From Ancalomicrobiaceae bacterium (GTDB lineage Bacteria > Pseudomonadota > Alphaproteobacteria > Rhizobiales > Ancalomicrobiaceae), in contig JARLIU010000014.1 of NCBI GenBank assembly GCA_031291595.1, positions 1 through 64,000 on the forward strand: 64,000 nt of DNA. Reading direction: 5' to 3'. Position 1 is the stretch's first letter. Each line of letters starts with the position of its first letter. Under the pieces are notes generated by a model. That model was given only the letters and a program-made list of their open reading frames with translations. It ran no database searches and was not told the origin of the DNA. The translations under genes were made by a program, and so were the position numbers. Of the stretch, positions 31,586-41,615 are shown piece after piece.

Positions 31586-32761
31586 TCAGACGATCGTCCA
31601 ACCGGCGTTGGCCCGACCGGAGCGCACGGCGGCATCGATGAAGCGCACGCCGCGCACGCCGTCATGTACGGTCGGCACGCCCAATGCTGCCGGATCGGGC
31701 GCGCGCTTGTCCAGCCGGGCGGAGATGAGTTCGGCCGCATCGGCGTAGACCTGGGCGAAACCTTCGAGGTAGCCCTCGGGGTGACCGGAAGGAACGCGCG
31801 TGGCATGCGCGGCGGCGGCATTGGCGCCCGGACCGGAGCGGGTGATCAGCCGCGGCGGTTCGCCGAACGGCGTGTGCAGAAGCGTGTTCGGGCTCTCCTG
31901 CTGCCATTCGAGGCCGCCCTTCTCGCCGTAGAGGCGGATCTTCAGCGCATTGGCATTGCCGGGGGCCACCTGGCTGCACCACAGCATCCCCTTGGCGCCG
32001 CCGGCGAAGCGCATGAGGATGTTGGCATTGTCGTCAAGGGTGCGGCCGGGCACGAAGCATTCGAGATCGGCGGCCAGCGTTTCGACCTTGAGGCCCGAGA
32101 TGTACTCGGCCAGATTGAAGGCATGGCTGCCGATGTCGCCGAGGCTGCCGCCGGCCCCCGAACGGGCGGGATCGACGCGCCATTCCGCCTGCTTCGAACC
32201 GGTGGCTTCGACGGCGGTGGTCAGCCAGTCCTGCGGGTATTCGACCTGCACCAGCCGCAATTTGCCGAGCACGCCATCGGCCACCATCGACTTGGCCTGC
32301 CGCACCATCGGATAGGCGGTGTAGTTATGGGTGAGCACGAAGACCAGGCCGGACTTCTCCACCAGATCGGCCAGCGCCTCGGCCTCGGCGACGGTGCGCG
32401 TCATCGGCTTATCGCAGATGACGTGGATGCCGGCGGCGAGAAACGCCCTGGCCGCCGGGAAGTGCAGGTGGTTGGGGGTGACGATCGCCACCACGTCGAT
32501 GCAATCGGGCCGCGCCGCTTCCATTCGCGCCATGTCGGCGAAGTCGGCATAGGCACGATCGGGGGCGATCAGCAGGTCGTCCGCACTCGCCAGAGCCCGC
32601 TCCGGATCGGAGGAGAGCGCGCCGGCGACCAGTTCGTAGCGGTCGTCAAGCCGGGCGGCAATGCGATGCACGGCGCCGATGAAGGCGCCGCGGCCACCAC
32701 CGACCATGCCGAGCCTGAGCCGGCGGCGGGCGGTTGCGGTCGATGAAGCCTCGATGGTCAT
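31586..32761 (-). CDS. Gfo/Idh/MocA-family oxidoreductase
   Basis: LRLGMVGGGRGAFIGAVHRIA, HVICDKPMTRTVAEAEAL, GGSLGDIGSHAFNLAEYISG. Confidence 0.93.
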   Translation of the reverse strand: MTIEASSTATARRRLRLGMVGGGRGAFIGAVHRIAARLDDRYELVAGALSSDPERALASADDLLIAPDRAYADFADMARMEAARPDCIDVVAIVTPNHLHFPAARAFLAAGIHVICDKPMTRTVAEAEALADLVEKSGLVFVLTHNYTAYPMVRQAKSMVADGVLGKLRLVQVEYPQDWLTTAVEATGSKQAEWRVDPARSGAGGSLGDIGSHAFNLAEYISGLKVETLAADLECFVPGRTLDDNANILMRFAGGAKGMLWCSQVAPGNANALKIRLYGEKGGLEWQQESPNTLLHTPFGEPPRLITRSGPGANAAAAHATRVPSGHPEGYLEGFAQVYADAAELISARLDKRAPDPAALGVPTVHDGVRGVRFIDAAVRSGRANAGWTIV

Positions 32762-32868
32762 GGAACTCTCCCTGGAGCATTGCCTCGAGCAAAGCCGCAG
32801 CAATGCTCTCATCAGTTGCTGTCACGCATGTTCTTGTCCGAAAAGTCTGCAACTTCTCGGGACTATGC

Positions 32869-33924
32869 TCAAGCCAGACCGAGGATCCGGCGGTTCGTCG
32901 ACAGATCGGTGCCGGCGCCGGCGAAATCGTCGAAGGCTTTTTCCGTCACGCGGATGATGTGGTCATGGATGAAGGGGGCACCCTCCGCCGCGCCCTGCTC
33001 CGGGTGCTTCAGGCAGCATTCCCATTCGAGCACCGCCCAGCCGGCGAAATCGTACTGTGCCAGCTTGGAGAAGATCGAGGCGAAATCGACCTGCCCGTCG
33101 CCGAGCGAGCGGAAGCGGCCGGCACGGTTGACCCACGGCTGATAACTGGAATAGACGCCCTGCCGCCCGGACGGATTGAACTCGGCGTCCTTGACGTGGA
33201 ACATCCTGATGCGATCGTGGTAGATGTCGATGTAGTCGAGATAGTCGAGCTGCTGCAACACGAAGTGGCTGGGATCATACAACAGATTTGCGCGCGGGTG
33301 ATTGCCGACACGTTCCAGGAACATCTCGTAAGTCACGCCGTCATGCAGATCCTCGCCGGGATGGATTTCGTAGCAGACGTCGACGCCCGACGCGTCGAAG
33401 GCATCGAGGATCGGCTTCCAGCGCTTGGCCAATTCGTCGAACGCGGTCTCGATCAGACCGGCCGGGCGTTGCGGCCACGGATAGAGATACGGCCAGGCCA
33501 GCGCACCGGAGAAGGTGGCATGCGCCGTGAGCCCAAGGTTTTCGGAAGCTTTCGCCGCCTTCAGCATCTGCTCGACCGCCCACGCCTGCCGCGCCGCCGG
33601 ATTGCCGTGCACGCTCGCCGGGGCAAAGCCGTCGTACATCAGGTCGTAGGCTGGATGGGTGGCCACCAGTTGGCCCTGCAGATGAGTGGCAAGCTCGGTC
33701 ACTTCGACGCCGGCGTCCTTGAGGATGCCCTTGACCTCGTCGCAATAGATCTTGCTGGTCGAGGCCGTGTCGAGATCGAACAGCCTTCCGTCCCAGGCCG
33801 GGATCTGCACCCCGGTATAGCCGAGGTCCGCCGCCCAGCGGGCGATGCCCGGCAATGTATTGAATGGTTCGGTATCGCCGGCGAACTGGGCAAGAAAGAT
33901 CGCCGGGCCCTTGATCGTTTTCAT
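32869..33924 (-). CDS. Sugar phosphate isomerase/epimerase family (AP-endonuclease-2 TIM barrel)
   Basis: VDVCYEIHPGEDLHDG, NLLYDPSHFVLQQLDYLDYIDIYHDRIRMFHVKDAE. Confidence 0.9.
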   Translation of the reverse strand: MKTIKGPAIFLAQFAGDTEPFNTLPGIARWAADLGYTGVQIPAWDGRLFDLDTASTSKIYCDEVKGILKDAGVEVTELATHLQGQLVATHPAYDLMYDGFAPASVHGNPAARQAWAVEQMLKAAKASENLGLTAHATFSGALAWPYLYPWPQRPAGLIETAFDELAKRWKPILDAFDASGVDVCYEIHPGEDLHDGVTYEMFLERVGNHPRANLLYDPSHFVLQQLDYLDYIDIYHDRIRMFHVKDAEFNPSGRQGVYSSYQPWVNRAGRFRSLGDGQVDFASIFSKLAQYDFAGWAVLEWECCLKHPEQGAAEGAPFIHDHIIRVTEKAFDDFAGAGTDLSTNRRILGLA

Positions 33925-33988
33925 GGGATCACTCCAGGTGGATGGGATTTCGCGCAGGCAGGCGGAGCGAGCGTGCCGAATTTCGGTT

Positions 33989-34145
33989 GTCATCCCGGCG
34001 AGATCGGCGGCAGCCGATCGAGGGGTGAGCCCTTGCGAGCGCCCGACCCGTTGGGAGGGCCGGCAGGGATCCAGACCATCAGTTCAACGGAAGAAAGTCT
34101 GGATTCCCTTCCCCTCGGGCCGTTCGGCCATCGGCCGGGAATGAC
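33989..34145. repeat. Imperfect composite inverted repeat, REP-like
   Basis: Outer ends gtcatcccggc (33989-) and gccgggaatgac (-34145); inner ggatccagaccat / agtctggattcc also inverted. Confidence 0.65.
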
Positions 34146-34244
34146 ACCGTGCCTCGGATGATCTCCCAGGTCTGCGGCAGGATGTTCGGCGATGGATCCG
34201 CCGCGACTGTCCCGCGGCGGATCCGGCATGAGCAGAGCAACCAA

Positions 34245-35195
34245 TCAGAACGGCGAGTCCGGATAATAGAACTGCTTGGCGTTCTCGGGCGTGACCAGCG
34301 TCGCGTCGACGATGTACTGCTTCTCGAGCGGCGCATTTTCCATCATATGCTTGGCGGTCAGCTCCATGGCGTCGGCGATCATCTTCGGCGGATAGAGCAC
34401 GTCGGCCGGCACGAGGACATCCTTGTCCATGACGCGCTTGACCATCTCCTTCATGCCGGCACCGCCGAGGATGAACAGATCCTTCTCGCGGCCGGCCTGC
34501 TTGACCGCCTCGATGACGCCGAGCGTGATGTCGTCGTCCTGCGCCCACACCGCGTCGATCTTCGGGAAGCGCGACAGGAAGTCCTGCATCACCTTGAAGC
34601 CGTCGTCACGGTTCCAGTTGGCGTATTTGGAATCCAGCACCTTGATGTCGGTCTTCTTGACGATGTCCATGAAGGCATCGAAGCGCTGATTGTCGATGAC
34701 GGTCGGAATGCCGCGCAAGATGACGATGTTGCCCTTGCCGCCCATCTTCTTGACCATGAAGTTGGCCGAGTTGGCGCCCATCTGCGGGTTGTTGCCGGCC
34801 ACATAGAGGTCCTGGATCGACGGATCGGTGAGGCCGCGGTCGACGATGGTGATCCACTTGCCGGCGTTCTTGACCTGGCGGACGGGTTCGGTCAGCGGCG
34901 CGGATTCGAACGGCAGGATGACGAGCGCGTCGATCTTGCGGACCTGCACCAGATCTTCCAGATCGTTCGCCTGGCGGGTGGCGTCGCCGGCGGTGACGAG
35001 GGCGATCGACAGGTCCGGGTATTTCTTTTCCAGGGCGATCTTGGCCTGCTGGGCATGCCAGTTGAGCCCACCGGCCCAGCCGTGCGTGGCCGAGGGAATC
35101 GAGACGCCGAGGACCTTCTTGTCTGCTGCGCCGGCTGGCGCGGCGGCGATCATCATGCCGACGGCCAGCGCCGCGAGGCCAATCGAAAATTTCAT
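34245..35195 (-). CDS. Ribose-type sugar ABC transporter substrate-binding protein
   Basis: Signal peptide MKFSIGLAALAVGMMIAAAPAGA; Peripla_BP_4 features (IDALVILPFESAPLTEPVRQVKNAGKWITIVDRGL). Confidence 0.92.
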   Translation of the reverse strand: MKFSIGLAALAVGMMIAAAPAGAADKKVLGVSIPSATHGWAGGLNWHAQQAKIALEKKYPDLSIALVTAGDATRQANDLEDLVQVRKIDALVILPFESAPLTEPVRQVKNAGKWITIVDRGLTDPSIQDLYVAGNNPQMGANSANFMVKKMGGKGNIVILRGIPTVIDNQRFDAFMDIVKKTDIKVLDSKYANWNRDDGFKVMQDFLSRFPKIDAVWAQDDDITLGVIEAVKQAGREKDLFILGGAGMKEMVKRVMDKDVLVPADVLYPPKMIADAMELTAKHMMENAPLEKQYIVDATLVTPENAKQFYYPDSPF

Positions 35196-35267
35196 CGTGT
35201 CATCTCCCTGGTTGCCGCTCCCGGGATCGGGGGAGCGTTGTCGTTGTCAGTCGGGGCCGGATTGCGG

Positions 35268-36275
35268 TTACGGCCGTGACTTGGCATCCCGCTGCACCAG
35301 CACCGCGACGATGATGATGCAGCCCTGGATTGCGGAATTGAGATAGACGCTGATGGCGCCGGTGAGGTTCAGGATGTTGTCGATCGATGCCAGGATGATG
35401 GCGCCGGAGACGGTGCCCCAGATGCGGCCCGAGCCGCCCTTCATCAAGGTGCCGCCGATGATGACGGCGGCGATCGCTTCCAGTTCCCAGCCGAGACCGG
35501 TCGTAGCCGAGGCCGAGCCGAGCCGCGGCACGTAGAGGAACACTGCGAGCCCGACGCACAGGCCTTGCAGCGCATAGGCCGCGAGCTTGATGCGGTCGAC
35601 GTGAATCGCCGAATAGCGCGCGACTTCCTCGTTCGCCCCAGTCGCCGTGACGTAGCGACCGTAGCGGGTGCGATACAGCACGATGGCGCCGATCACCGAG
35701 ACCAGTGCGAACACGATGATCGGGTAGGTGATGCCGAGAACGCCGCTGTAGTAGACCGGCCGGTAGAAGCTGCGGATCTGCGAGTTCAACGACAGCGTGC
35801 CACCATCGGCGAGGTATGTGACGAGCGAGCGGAAAATCCCCATGGTGCCGAGCGTCACGATGAACGGTTCGATGCGGCCACGGGTGATGAGCAGGCCGTT
35901 GACGAGGCCGGCAAGCGCGCCGATCACCATGACGGTCAAGGTGCCGAGCAGGACGACCATCAGCGGCGGCAGGCCTTCCGGCGTCAAGGCGTTCATGACG
36001 ATGATCATCACGCCGGAGACGAACGCCGCCAGCGCGCCGACGGAAAGATCGATGCCGCCGGTGGTGATGATGAAGGTGCCGCCAATGGCGATGACCCCGG
36101 TGAACGCCGTGCGGGTCAACACGTTGATGAGATTGCCGGGGGTCAGGAACACCGGGTTGACCACGGCGCCCAGCACGATCAGTGCGGCGAGCGCGATGAA
36201 GGGGCCGAGGGCCTTGAAGTCGGCGCGCCGCCGGGCGGACGACGCCCGGTTGGCCGCGTGGGATGTATCAGGCAT
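35268..36275 (-). CDS. Ribose-type sugar ABC transporter permease
   Basis: [23 protein letters not shown] RbsC-type motif; [31 protein letters not shown]. Confidence 0.93.
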   Translation of the reverse strand: MPDTSHAANRASSARRRADFKALGPFIALAALIVLGAVVNPVFLTPGNLINVLTRTAFTGVIAIGGTFIITTGGIDLSVGALAAFVSGVMIIVMNALTPEGLPPLMVVLLGTLTVMVIGALAGLVNGLLITRGRIEPFIVTLGTMGIFRSLVTYLADGGTLSLNSQIRSFYRPVYYSGVLGITYPIIVFALVSVIGAIVLYRTRYGRYVTATGANEEVARYSAIHVDRIKLAAYALQGLCVGLAVFLYVPRLGSASATTGLGWELEAIAAVIIGGTLMKGGSGRIWGTVSGAIILASIDNILNLTGAISVYLNSAIQGCIIIVAVLVQRDAKSRP

Positions 36276-37773
36276 CGGCGCCCACTCCACTCAATCCAGT
36301 TGCATAACGGACAATGTTGGTTTCATCGATCTCGGCGCCCGCAAGTGTGCCGGTAACCCGCCCCTCGCGCATGACGACGACGCGGTGGGCCAGGCCGATC
36401 AGCTCCGGCATTTCGGAGGAGATGACGATGACCGAGCCGCCGCCCTGCGCGAACTCGTCGAGAAACAGATAGATCTGGTGCTTGGTCCCGACGTCGATGC
36501 CGCGCGTCGGCTCGTCGACGATGAGGATCTTCGGCTCGACCTGCATGGTCTTGGCGAGCAGCAGCTTCTGCTGGTTGCCGCCGGACAGCGACGACACCTT
36601 CATGTCGATGTCGCCGGCCTTGATCTGATAGGTGTCGATGGCTTTGGCCGTCGCCGCCCGCTCGGCGGCCAGATCGATGAAGATCTTGCCGTAGCGGCCG
36701 AGCGCCAGCAGGGTGAGATTGGGGGTCAGCGGCTTGTCGACCAGCAGGCCGCGCTTCTTGCGATCCTCGGTCAGATAGGCGACGCCGGCCGCGATGGCGT
36801 CGTCGTAGGAGCGGATCGACCTGCCGTTGCCGGCCGTCACCTGGCCGGCGGAGCGGGAGCGCAGGCCGACGACGCCCTCCATCAGCTCGGTGCGCCCGGC
36901 GCCGATCAGCCCGGCAAAGCCGAGAATCTCGCCGCGGCGCAACTCGAACGAGGCACGCTCCACCCAGCCCGGAACGGTCAGCCCGTCGACAGCGAGAACG
37001 ACCGGCGCATCATCCGGCGGCAGATGGTGCAGCGGGTACATGTCCGACATGTCGCGCCCGACCATCAGCCGGGCGATGTCGTCCGGGGTGACGGCCGCGG
37101 TTGCCTCGGTGGCGATGAAGCGGCCATCGCGCAACACCGTCACCCGGTCCGAAATCGCCTTCACTTCATTGAGCTTATGCGAGATGTAGACGACGCCGAC
37201 GCCTTGGCTCCGCAGCCGGCGGATCAGGCGGAACAGCACCTCGGTCTCCGCCCCGGTCAACACCGCCGTCGGCTCGTCCATGATCAGCACGCGCACGTCA
37301 CGGGAAACCGCCTTGGCGATCTCGACCATCTGCTTTTCCGAGACTGATAGCTCCGAAATACGTGCGTCCGAGTCGACCACACACTCGAGTTCGGCCAGCA
37401 CCTTGACCGAAGCCCGCCGCATCGCCTCGCGATCGATGAAGCAATGCCTGACGATCTCGCGGCCGAGAAAGATGTTCTCGGCGACGGTCATGGTCTCGGC
37501 CAGATTGAACTCCTGATGGATCATCACAATGCCGAGGCGCTCGGCGATCTCGGAATCGCGCAAGGAGACCGGCTTGCCGTCGACCAGAATGGTTCCGGCC
37601 GATGCCGGCTGGTAGCCGCCGAGGATCTTCATCAGCGTGGATTTGCCGGCGCCGTTCTCGCCGACGAGCGCGTGCACTTCGCCGGCCCGAACAGCGAAAT
37701 CGACGCCGAACAGCACCTGGACCGGGCCGAAGCTCTTGGCTATCCCCTGACCGGCCAGTACGCTAGCACTCAT
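36268..37773 (-). CDS. Ribose-type sugar ABC transporter ATP-binding protein (two ABC domains)
   Basis: [47 protein letters not shown], second domain [15 protein letters not shown]. Confidence 0.94.
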   Translation of the reverse strand: MSASVLAGQGIAKSFGPVQVLFGVDFAVRAGEVHALVGENGAGKSTLMKILGGYQPASAGTILVDGKPVSLRDSEIAERLGIVMIHQEFNLAETMTVAENIFLGREIVRHCFIDREAMRRASVKVLAELECVVDSDARISELSVSEKQMVEIAKAVSRDVRVLIMDEPTAVLTGAETEVLFRLIRRLRSQGVGVVYISHKLNEVKAISDRVTVLRDGRFIATEATAAVTPDDIARLMVGRDMSDMYPLHHLPPDDAPVVLAVDGLTVPGWVERASFELRRGEILGFAGLIGAGRTELMEGVVGLRSRSAGQVTAGNGRSIRSYDDAIAAGVAYLTEDRKKRGLLVDKPLTPNLTLLALGRYGKIFIDLAAERAATAKAIDTYQIKAGDIDMKVSSLSGGNQQKLLLAKTMQVEPKILIVDEPTRGIDVGTKHQIYLFLDEFAQGGGSVIVISSEMPELIGLAHRVVVMREGRVTGTLAGAEIDETNIVRYATGLSGVGADA

Positions 37774-38088
37774 TAATTTGCCTCCCTTGGGAAATGGCGT
37801 GCCGGGCGATCCGCTGGCGGGACGGTGGCCGGGACGGCGAGAAACACGCACGAGCGGTCGCCCGAGAGGCCCCCATTTTTCTGGTTATTCATGAGGATCG
37901 CGCATAAACTCGCTGACGGCGGGCAGACCTCGCTGCACCGCGGCAACGCCTGGACATCGAAGTTCGGGGGTCCCCTGTCGGAACCTGCACTAGGTGCTCG
38001 CCAAATCCGTCCGTTCGGGCGATTGTTGCATGGCAGAACCCTCCCCTGTTCGCTTTCTGATAGGCTCCAGCAATGCTGCGTGGGACCC

Positions 38089-38114
38089 TATTTATTCCGC
38101 GTCAAAAATAAATT
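38089..38114. promoter_or_regulatory. Candidate ROK (NagC/Mlc-like) operator between divergent genes
   Basis: tatttatt-ccgcgtcaaa-aataaatt, A/T arms with GC-rich centre, between ABC operon (start 37773, -) and ROK gene (38433, +). Confidence 0.45.
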
Positions 38115-38432
38115 ATTGTCGGCTCCCGGAATTGTCAAGGGTGTGGCCGTGCGCTAGGGGAGACCATCACGGACTGGAACCGGCCGAAGGTGTTTCCGGG
38201 TAGATCGGATCATGGCGTTCGATCCACACGGAAATTCCCCAGATTCAATGACTTGGGTGTGCACCGATCAGTCGGATCGCCTCGATTTGGCCGATGGGGA
38301 GCATCCGCAGGCGGCCGGGTGCGGGCTTCGGGACAAGGCGGGAGAGCCTCGGCATTCGGTCTTCATGCGCATAATCACTTTTGAGCGGGCTCGGAAAAAA
38401 CTGCCACGATGGGTGGCCGGAGTGTGGGCTGA

Positions 38433-39656
38433 ATGAAGACCGCCGATCCCGAATTGATGCGTGCGATCAACCGGCTCAGCGTGGTCGACACGATCCGCCG
38501 CTTTGGCCCGATCTCGCGGGTCGAAATCTGCGAGCACACCGAACTGTCGCCGACGACGGTGTCCGCCATCACCGCGGCACTGCTCGACGATGCCCTGATC
38601 ATCCCGACCGCCCTCGGCGACCTGCGCGACGAAGCGACGCGGGGCCGGCCGCGGGTACAGCTGGCGCTGAACCCCGATGCCGCCCATGTCGTCGGCGTCC
38701 GGCTGACGCCCGACCAGATCACCGTCGCCACCACCAATTTCCGCGCCGACGTGCTGGAAAGCCTCACCCTGCCGGTGCGGCTCGACCGCCAGCCGGCCGG
38801 CGTCATCGCCGACCTGGTCGAAGACGGGGTGCGGCGTTCGGTGGCCGATGCCAATCTGCCGATGTCGCGCATCGCCGGCGTCTGCATCGGCCTGCCCGGC
38901 ATCGTGGCGCGCGATGCCGGCATCTGCCGGCGCGGCCCGGTGTTCTCCGAGGCCAACGTGCCGCTCGGCCGCGATCTGGCGGACCGGCTGTCGGTGCCGG
39001 TCACCCTTGATGTCGACGTCAATCTCGCCGCGCTCGCCGAACATTGGTTCGGGCGCGGCCGCGACCTCGACGACTTCCTCGTCATCACCCTCGAACAGTC
39101 GCTCGGGCTCGGCGTCATCCATCGCGGCGAGGTGTTCCGCATTCCGGGTGGCCTCAGCCCGGACCTCGGCGACGTCGTCGTTGCGGGCGGAGACGGTACT
39201 CCGAAGCGGCTCGGCAGCGTCGCCTCGCTGGCGGCGATCCTCGATGAACTCGGCCGCGAACTCGGCGGCGATCATGCCGCGATCACCGGCCGGCCGGATC
39301 GCAGCGTCGCCTTGGCCCGCGACGGAGCCGAGGCCGGCGATGCCGCAGTCGCGGCGATTCTGGCGCGCGCCGGTACCACGCTCGGCATTGCCATCGCCAA
39401 TCTCATCTCGCTGTTCGCACCGCCGCGTATCATCCTGACCGGCCTCGGCATCGCACTCGGCCGCTCGCTGCTCGATCCGCTGCGACAGGCCGTCCGCGAC
39501 AACACGCCGGACGGGATGGACGACGTAACCGAAATCGTTCATGAAATCCGGGGCGAGGATATGTGGGCCCGCGGCGCGGCGGCGATGATGTTGCGCGACC
39601 TCTACGGCGCGCCCTGGAACACCACCGGTCCGGCCATGCGCAGGCTGGCGCGATGA
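38433..39656 (+). CDS. ROK-family transcriptional regulator
   Basis: N-terminal HTH (NRLSVVDTIRRFGPISRVEICEHTELSPTTVSAITAALL) plus ROK sugar-kinase fold. Confidence 0.92.
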   Translation: MKTADPELMRAINRLSVVDTIRRFGPISRVEICEHTELSPTTVSAITAALLDDALIIPTALGDLRDEATRGRPRVQLALNPDAAHVVGVRLTPDQITVATTNFRADVLESLTLPVRLDRQPAGVIADLVEDGVRRSVADANLPMSRIAGVCIGLPGIVARDAGICRRGPVFSEANVPLGRDLADRLSVPVTLDVDVNLAALAEHWFGRGRDLDDFLVITLEQSLGLGVIHRGEVFRIPGGLSPDLGDVVVAGGDGTPKRLGSVASLAAILDELGRELGGDHAAITGRPDRSVALARDGAEAGDAAVAAILARAGTTLGIAIANLISLFAPPRIILTGLGIALGRSLLDPLRQAVRDNTPDGMDDVTEIVHEIRGEDMWARGAAAMMLRDLYGAPWNTTGPAMRRLAR

Positions 39657-40336
39657 CGATGACCGATCAGGCAGGCAACAGAGGACAACACGGCATGCGT
39701 GAGGCGTTGATCGTCTGGGGCGGTTGGTCGCTGCATGAGCCCGAGCAATGCGCCGGGATCGTCGCCGCCGCGCTCGAAGCCGAGGGGTTCAAGGTCTACG
39801 TCGAAGGCACCACCGAGGCTTTTGCCGATCCGTCGATCCGCGAGATGAGCCTGATCGTGCCGATCTGCACCATGTGGCGGATCGAAAAGGAGGAACTGGA
39901 CAATCTGATCGCGGCGGTCACCGGCGGCGTCGGGCTCGGCGGCTTCCACGGCGGCATGGGCGATTCGTTCCGCGAGAGCATCCAGTACCAGTTCATGTGC
40001 GGCGGCCAGCTGGTCGGCCATCCGGGCGACTTCATCGACTATCGCGTCAACATTGCCCGACCGGAGGATCCGATCGTCGCCGGCATCGCTGACTTCGACT
40101 ATCACTCCGAGCAGTATTACATGCATGTCGACCCGGCGATCGAGGTCTTGGCGACCACGACTTTCTCCGGCGAGCACGCTGCATGGATCGACGGCGTGGT
40201 GATGCCGGTCGTCTGGAAGAAGACGCACGGCAACGGCCGGGTGTTCTACTGCGCGCTCGGCCATGATGCGGCGGAATTGCGCTCCGAGCCGACCGCCACC
40301 ATCGTCAAGCGCGGACTGCTCTGGGCGGCGCGCTGA
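39653..40336 (+). CDS. ThuA-domain (trehalose utilisation-like) protein
   Basis: ALIVWGGWSLHEPEQCAGIVAAAL, GLGGFHGGMGDSFRES, HGNGRVFYCALGHDA; overlaps ROK gene end. Confidence 0.9.
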   Translation: MTMTDQAGNRGQHGMREALIVWGGWSLHEPEQCAGIVAAALEAEGFKVYVEGTTEAFADPSIREMSLIVPICTMWRIEKEELDNLIAAVTGGVGLGGFHGGMGDSFRESIQYQFMCGGQLVGHPGDFIDYRVNIARPEDPIVAGIADFDYHSEQYYMHVDPAIEVLATTTFSGEHAAWIDGVVMPVVWKKTHGNGRVFYCALGHDAAELRSEPTATIVKRGLLWAAR

Positions 40337-41067
40337 ACCTGCGCTGCCCAGCGCCCCGGAGGCAATCCCATCAGCTGGCTGAACACGCGGCTGAAGTGAC
40401 TTTGGTCCGAAAATCCCGCAGCCAACGCCGCAACTGACAACGGCGCCCCAGCTAGGACGAGATCGCGCGCCATCCTGAGGCGGTTGGCTTGGTCGGCATC
40501 GTGCGGGCTGAGGCCCGTATGCCGGAGATAGAGCCGCTGCAGATGCCAGGGTGAGAGCCCCGTCGTCGTCGCCAGACGTCCAAGCGTTGGCCGCTCGACG
40601 TCGGCCGCCGCGAGTTGGTGACGGACGCTGCGCACGGATCGAGGTTCCGGGCCGGGTGCAGGCATTCGTCCGAGCGTTGAGACTGCGAAGGCGACGAGGT
40701 CGCGAATTGCCGACAAATCCCCCGCCGCCAACGAGTTGAAGGCTAAGACGAAGGCTGTCGCCCAACACTCATCGACAATAAGCCCCGAGGCCGGGGCCGG
40801 GGCGCCGAAGCGCGGCGGCACGGACAGGACGCGGTGATCCGACGGACCGTCCTTCAGCACCCGGTGCGCAATCCCGGGCGCAATGACGAACCCTTGGCCG
40901 GCGATCACGTCGATGGTCGCGTGCCTGAAGGCGATGCGGCGCCGGCCGCCGTCGACGATTCCGAGGATGAGCCGCGCATGATCGTGCCACGGGGTCGATT
41001 GAACGACCCCACGGGTTTCCACGGCATCGAAGCCGCTGGCTGACCAATGACGAACGACAGGCGACAT
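40246..41067 (-). CDS. AraC-family transcriptional regulator
   Basis: N-terminal AraC_binding region; LATTTGLSPWHLQRLYLRHTGLSPHDADQANRLRMARDLVLAGAPLSVAALAAGFSDQSHFSRVFSQLMGLPPGRW double HTH. Confidence 0.9.
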   Translation of the reverse strand: MSPVVRHWSASGFDAVETRGVVQSTPWHDHARLILGIVDGGRRRIAFRHATIDVIAGQGFVIAPGIAHRVLKDGPSDHRVLSVPPRFGAPAPASGLIVDECWATAFVLAFNSLAAGDLSAIRDLVAFAVSTLGRMPAPGPEPRSVRSVRHQLAAADVERPTLGRLATTTGLSPWHLQRLYLRHTGLSPHDADQANRLRMARDLVLAGAPLSVAALAAGFSDQSHFSRVFSQLMGLPPGRWAAQVQRAAQSSPRLTMVAVGSERNSAASWPSAQ

Positions 41068-41074
41068 GGGCGGA

Positions 41075-41449
41075 TCAAGCGGACGCCGGCGTAAATACGG
41101 CGAGCAGCATCATACCATCTTCTGCGGCAGCGACCGAATGCTCCTTGCCTTCGGCGATGACGACGAGAGTTCCCGGCTCGTAGTCCTGCTCCCCCTCTTG
41201 CAGCGTCATGCGGCCATGACCGGCGAGGACCAGATGCTGCTCGGTCTGCCGCTCGTGACGGTGCGGCTCCATGCGGGCGTGCGGTGCCAGCGACACGAGC
41301 AACGTCGTCAGCGCGCCCCCGCTTTCGGCCGGACCAACCAAGCGAGCGAGGCGCACGCCGGCGAAGGTGGGATGCGACGTCCAGTTCGGGCGCATGTCGA
41401 CTGGCCGATCGGCACCGACCAAGTGGTTGATCACGGGTGAAGCGAACAT
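41075..41449 (-). CDS. Cupin-domain protein
   Basis: MEPHRHERQTEQHLVLAGHGRMTLQEGEQDYEPGTLVVIAEGKEHSV. Confidence 0.85.
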   Translation of the reverse strand: MFASPVINHLVGADRPVDMRPNWTSHPTFAGVRLARLVGPAESGGALTTLLVSLAPHARMEPHRHERQTEQHLVLAGHGRMTLQEGEQDYEPGTLVVIAEGKEHSVAAAEDGMMLLAVFTPASA

Positions 41450-41615
41450 GATCCTTCTCCTTCCGACTGCCGATCAAGATAGGACGGCACCCGGACGCAA
41501 TCTTGGACGATCTTGCGGTCGTTCATCGGAGCCGCGCGTCCTCCCCGACCGACAGTGGCGCCGAGGCCCTTGCGACAGCAGAACGCAGACCGGCGCGCTT
41601 CATCAGTCAACACCG

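Noticed and set aside
35216-35237. cgctccc-gggatcgg-gggagcg hairpin between permease and SBP of the ribose-type operon
   Set aside because: Real dyad but short, no U-tract, inside an operon; not enough to call a terminator.
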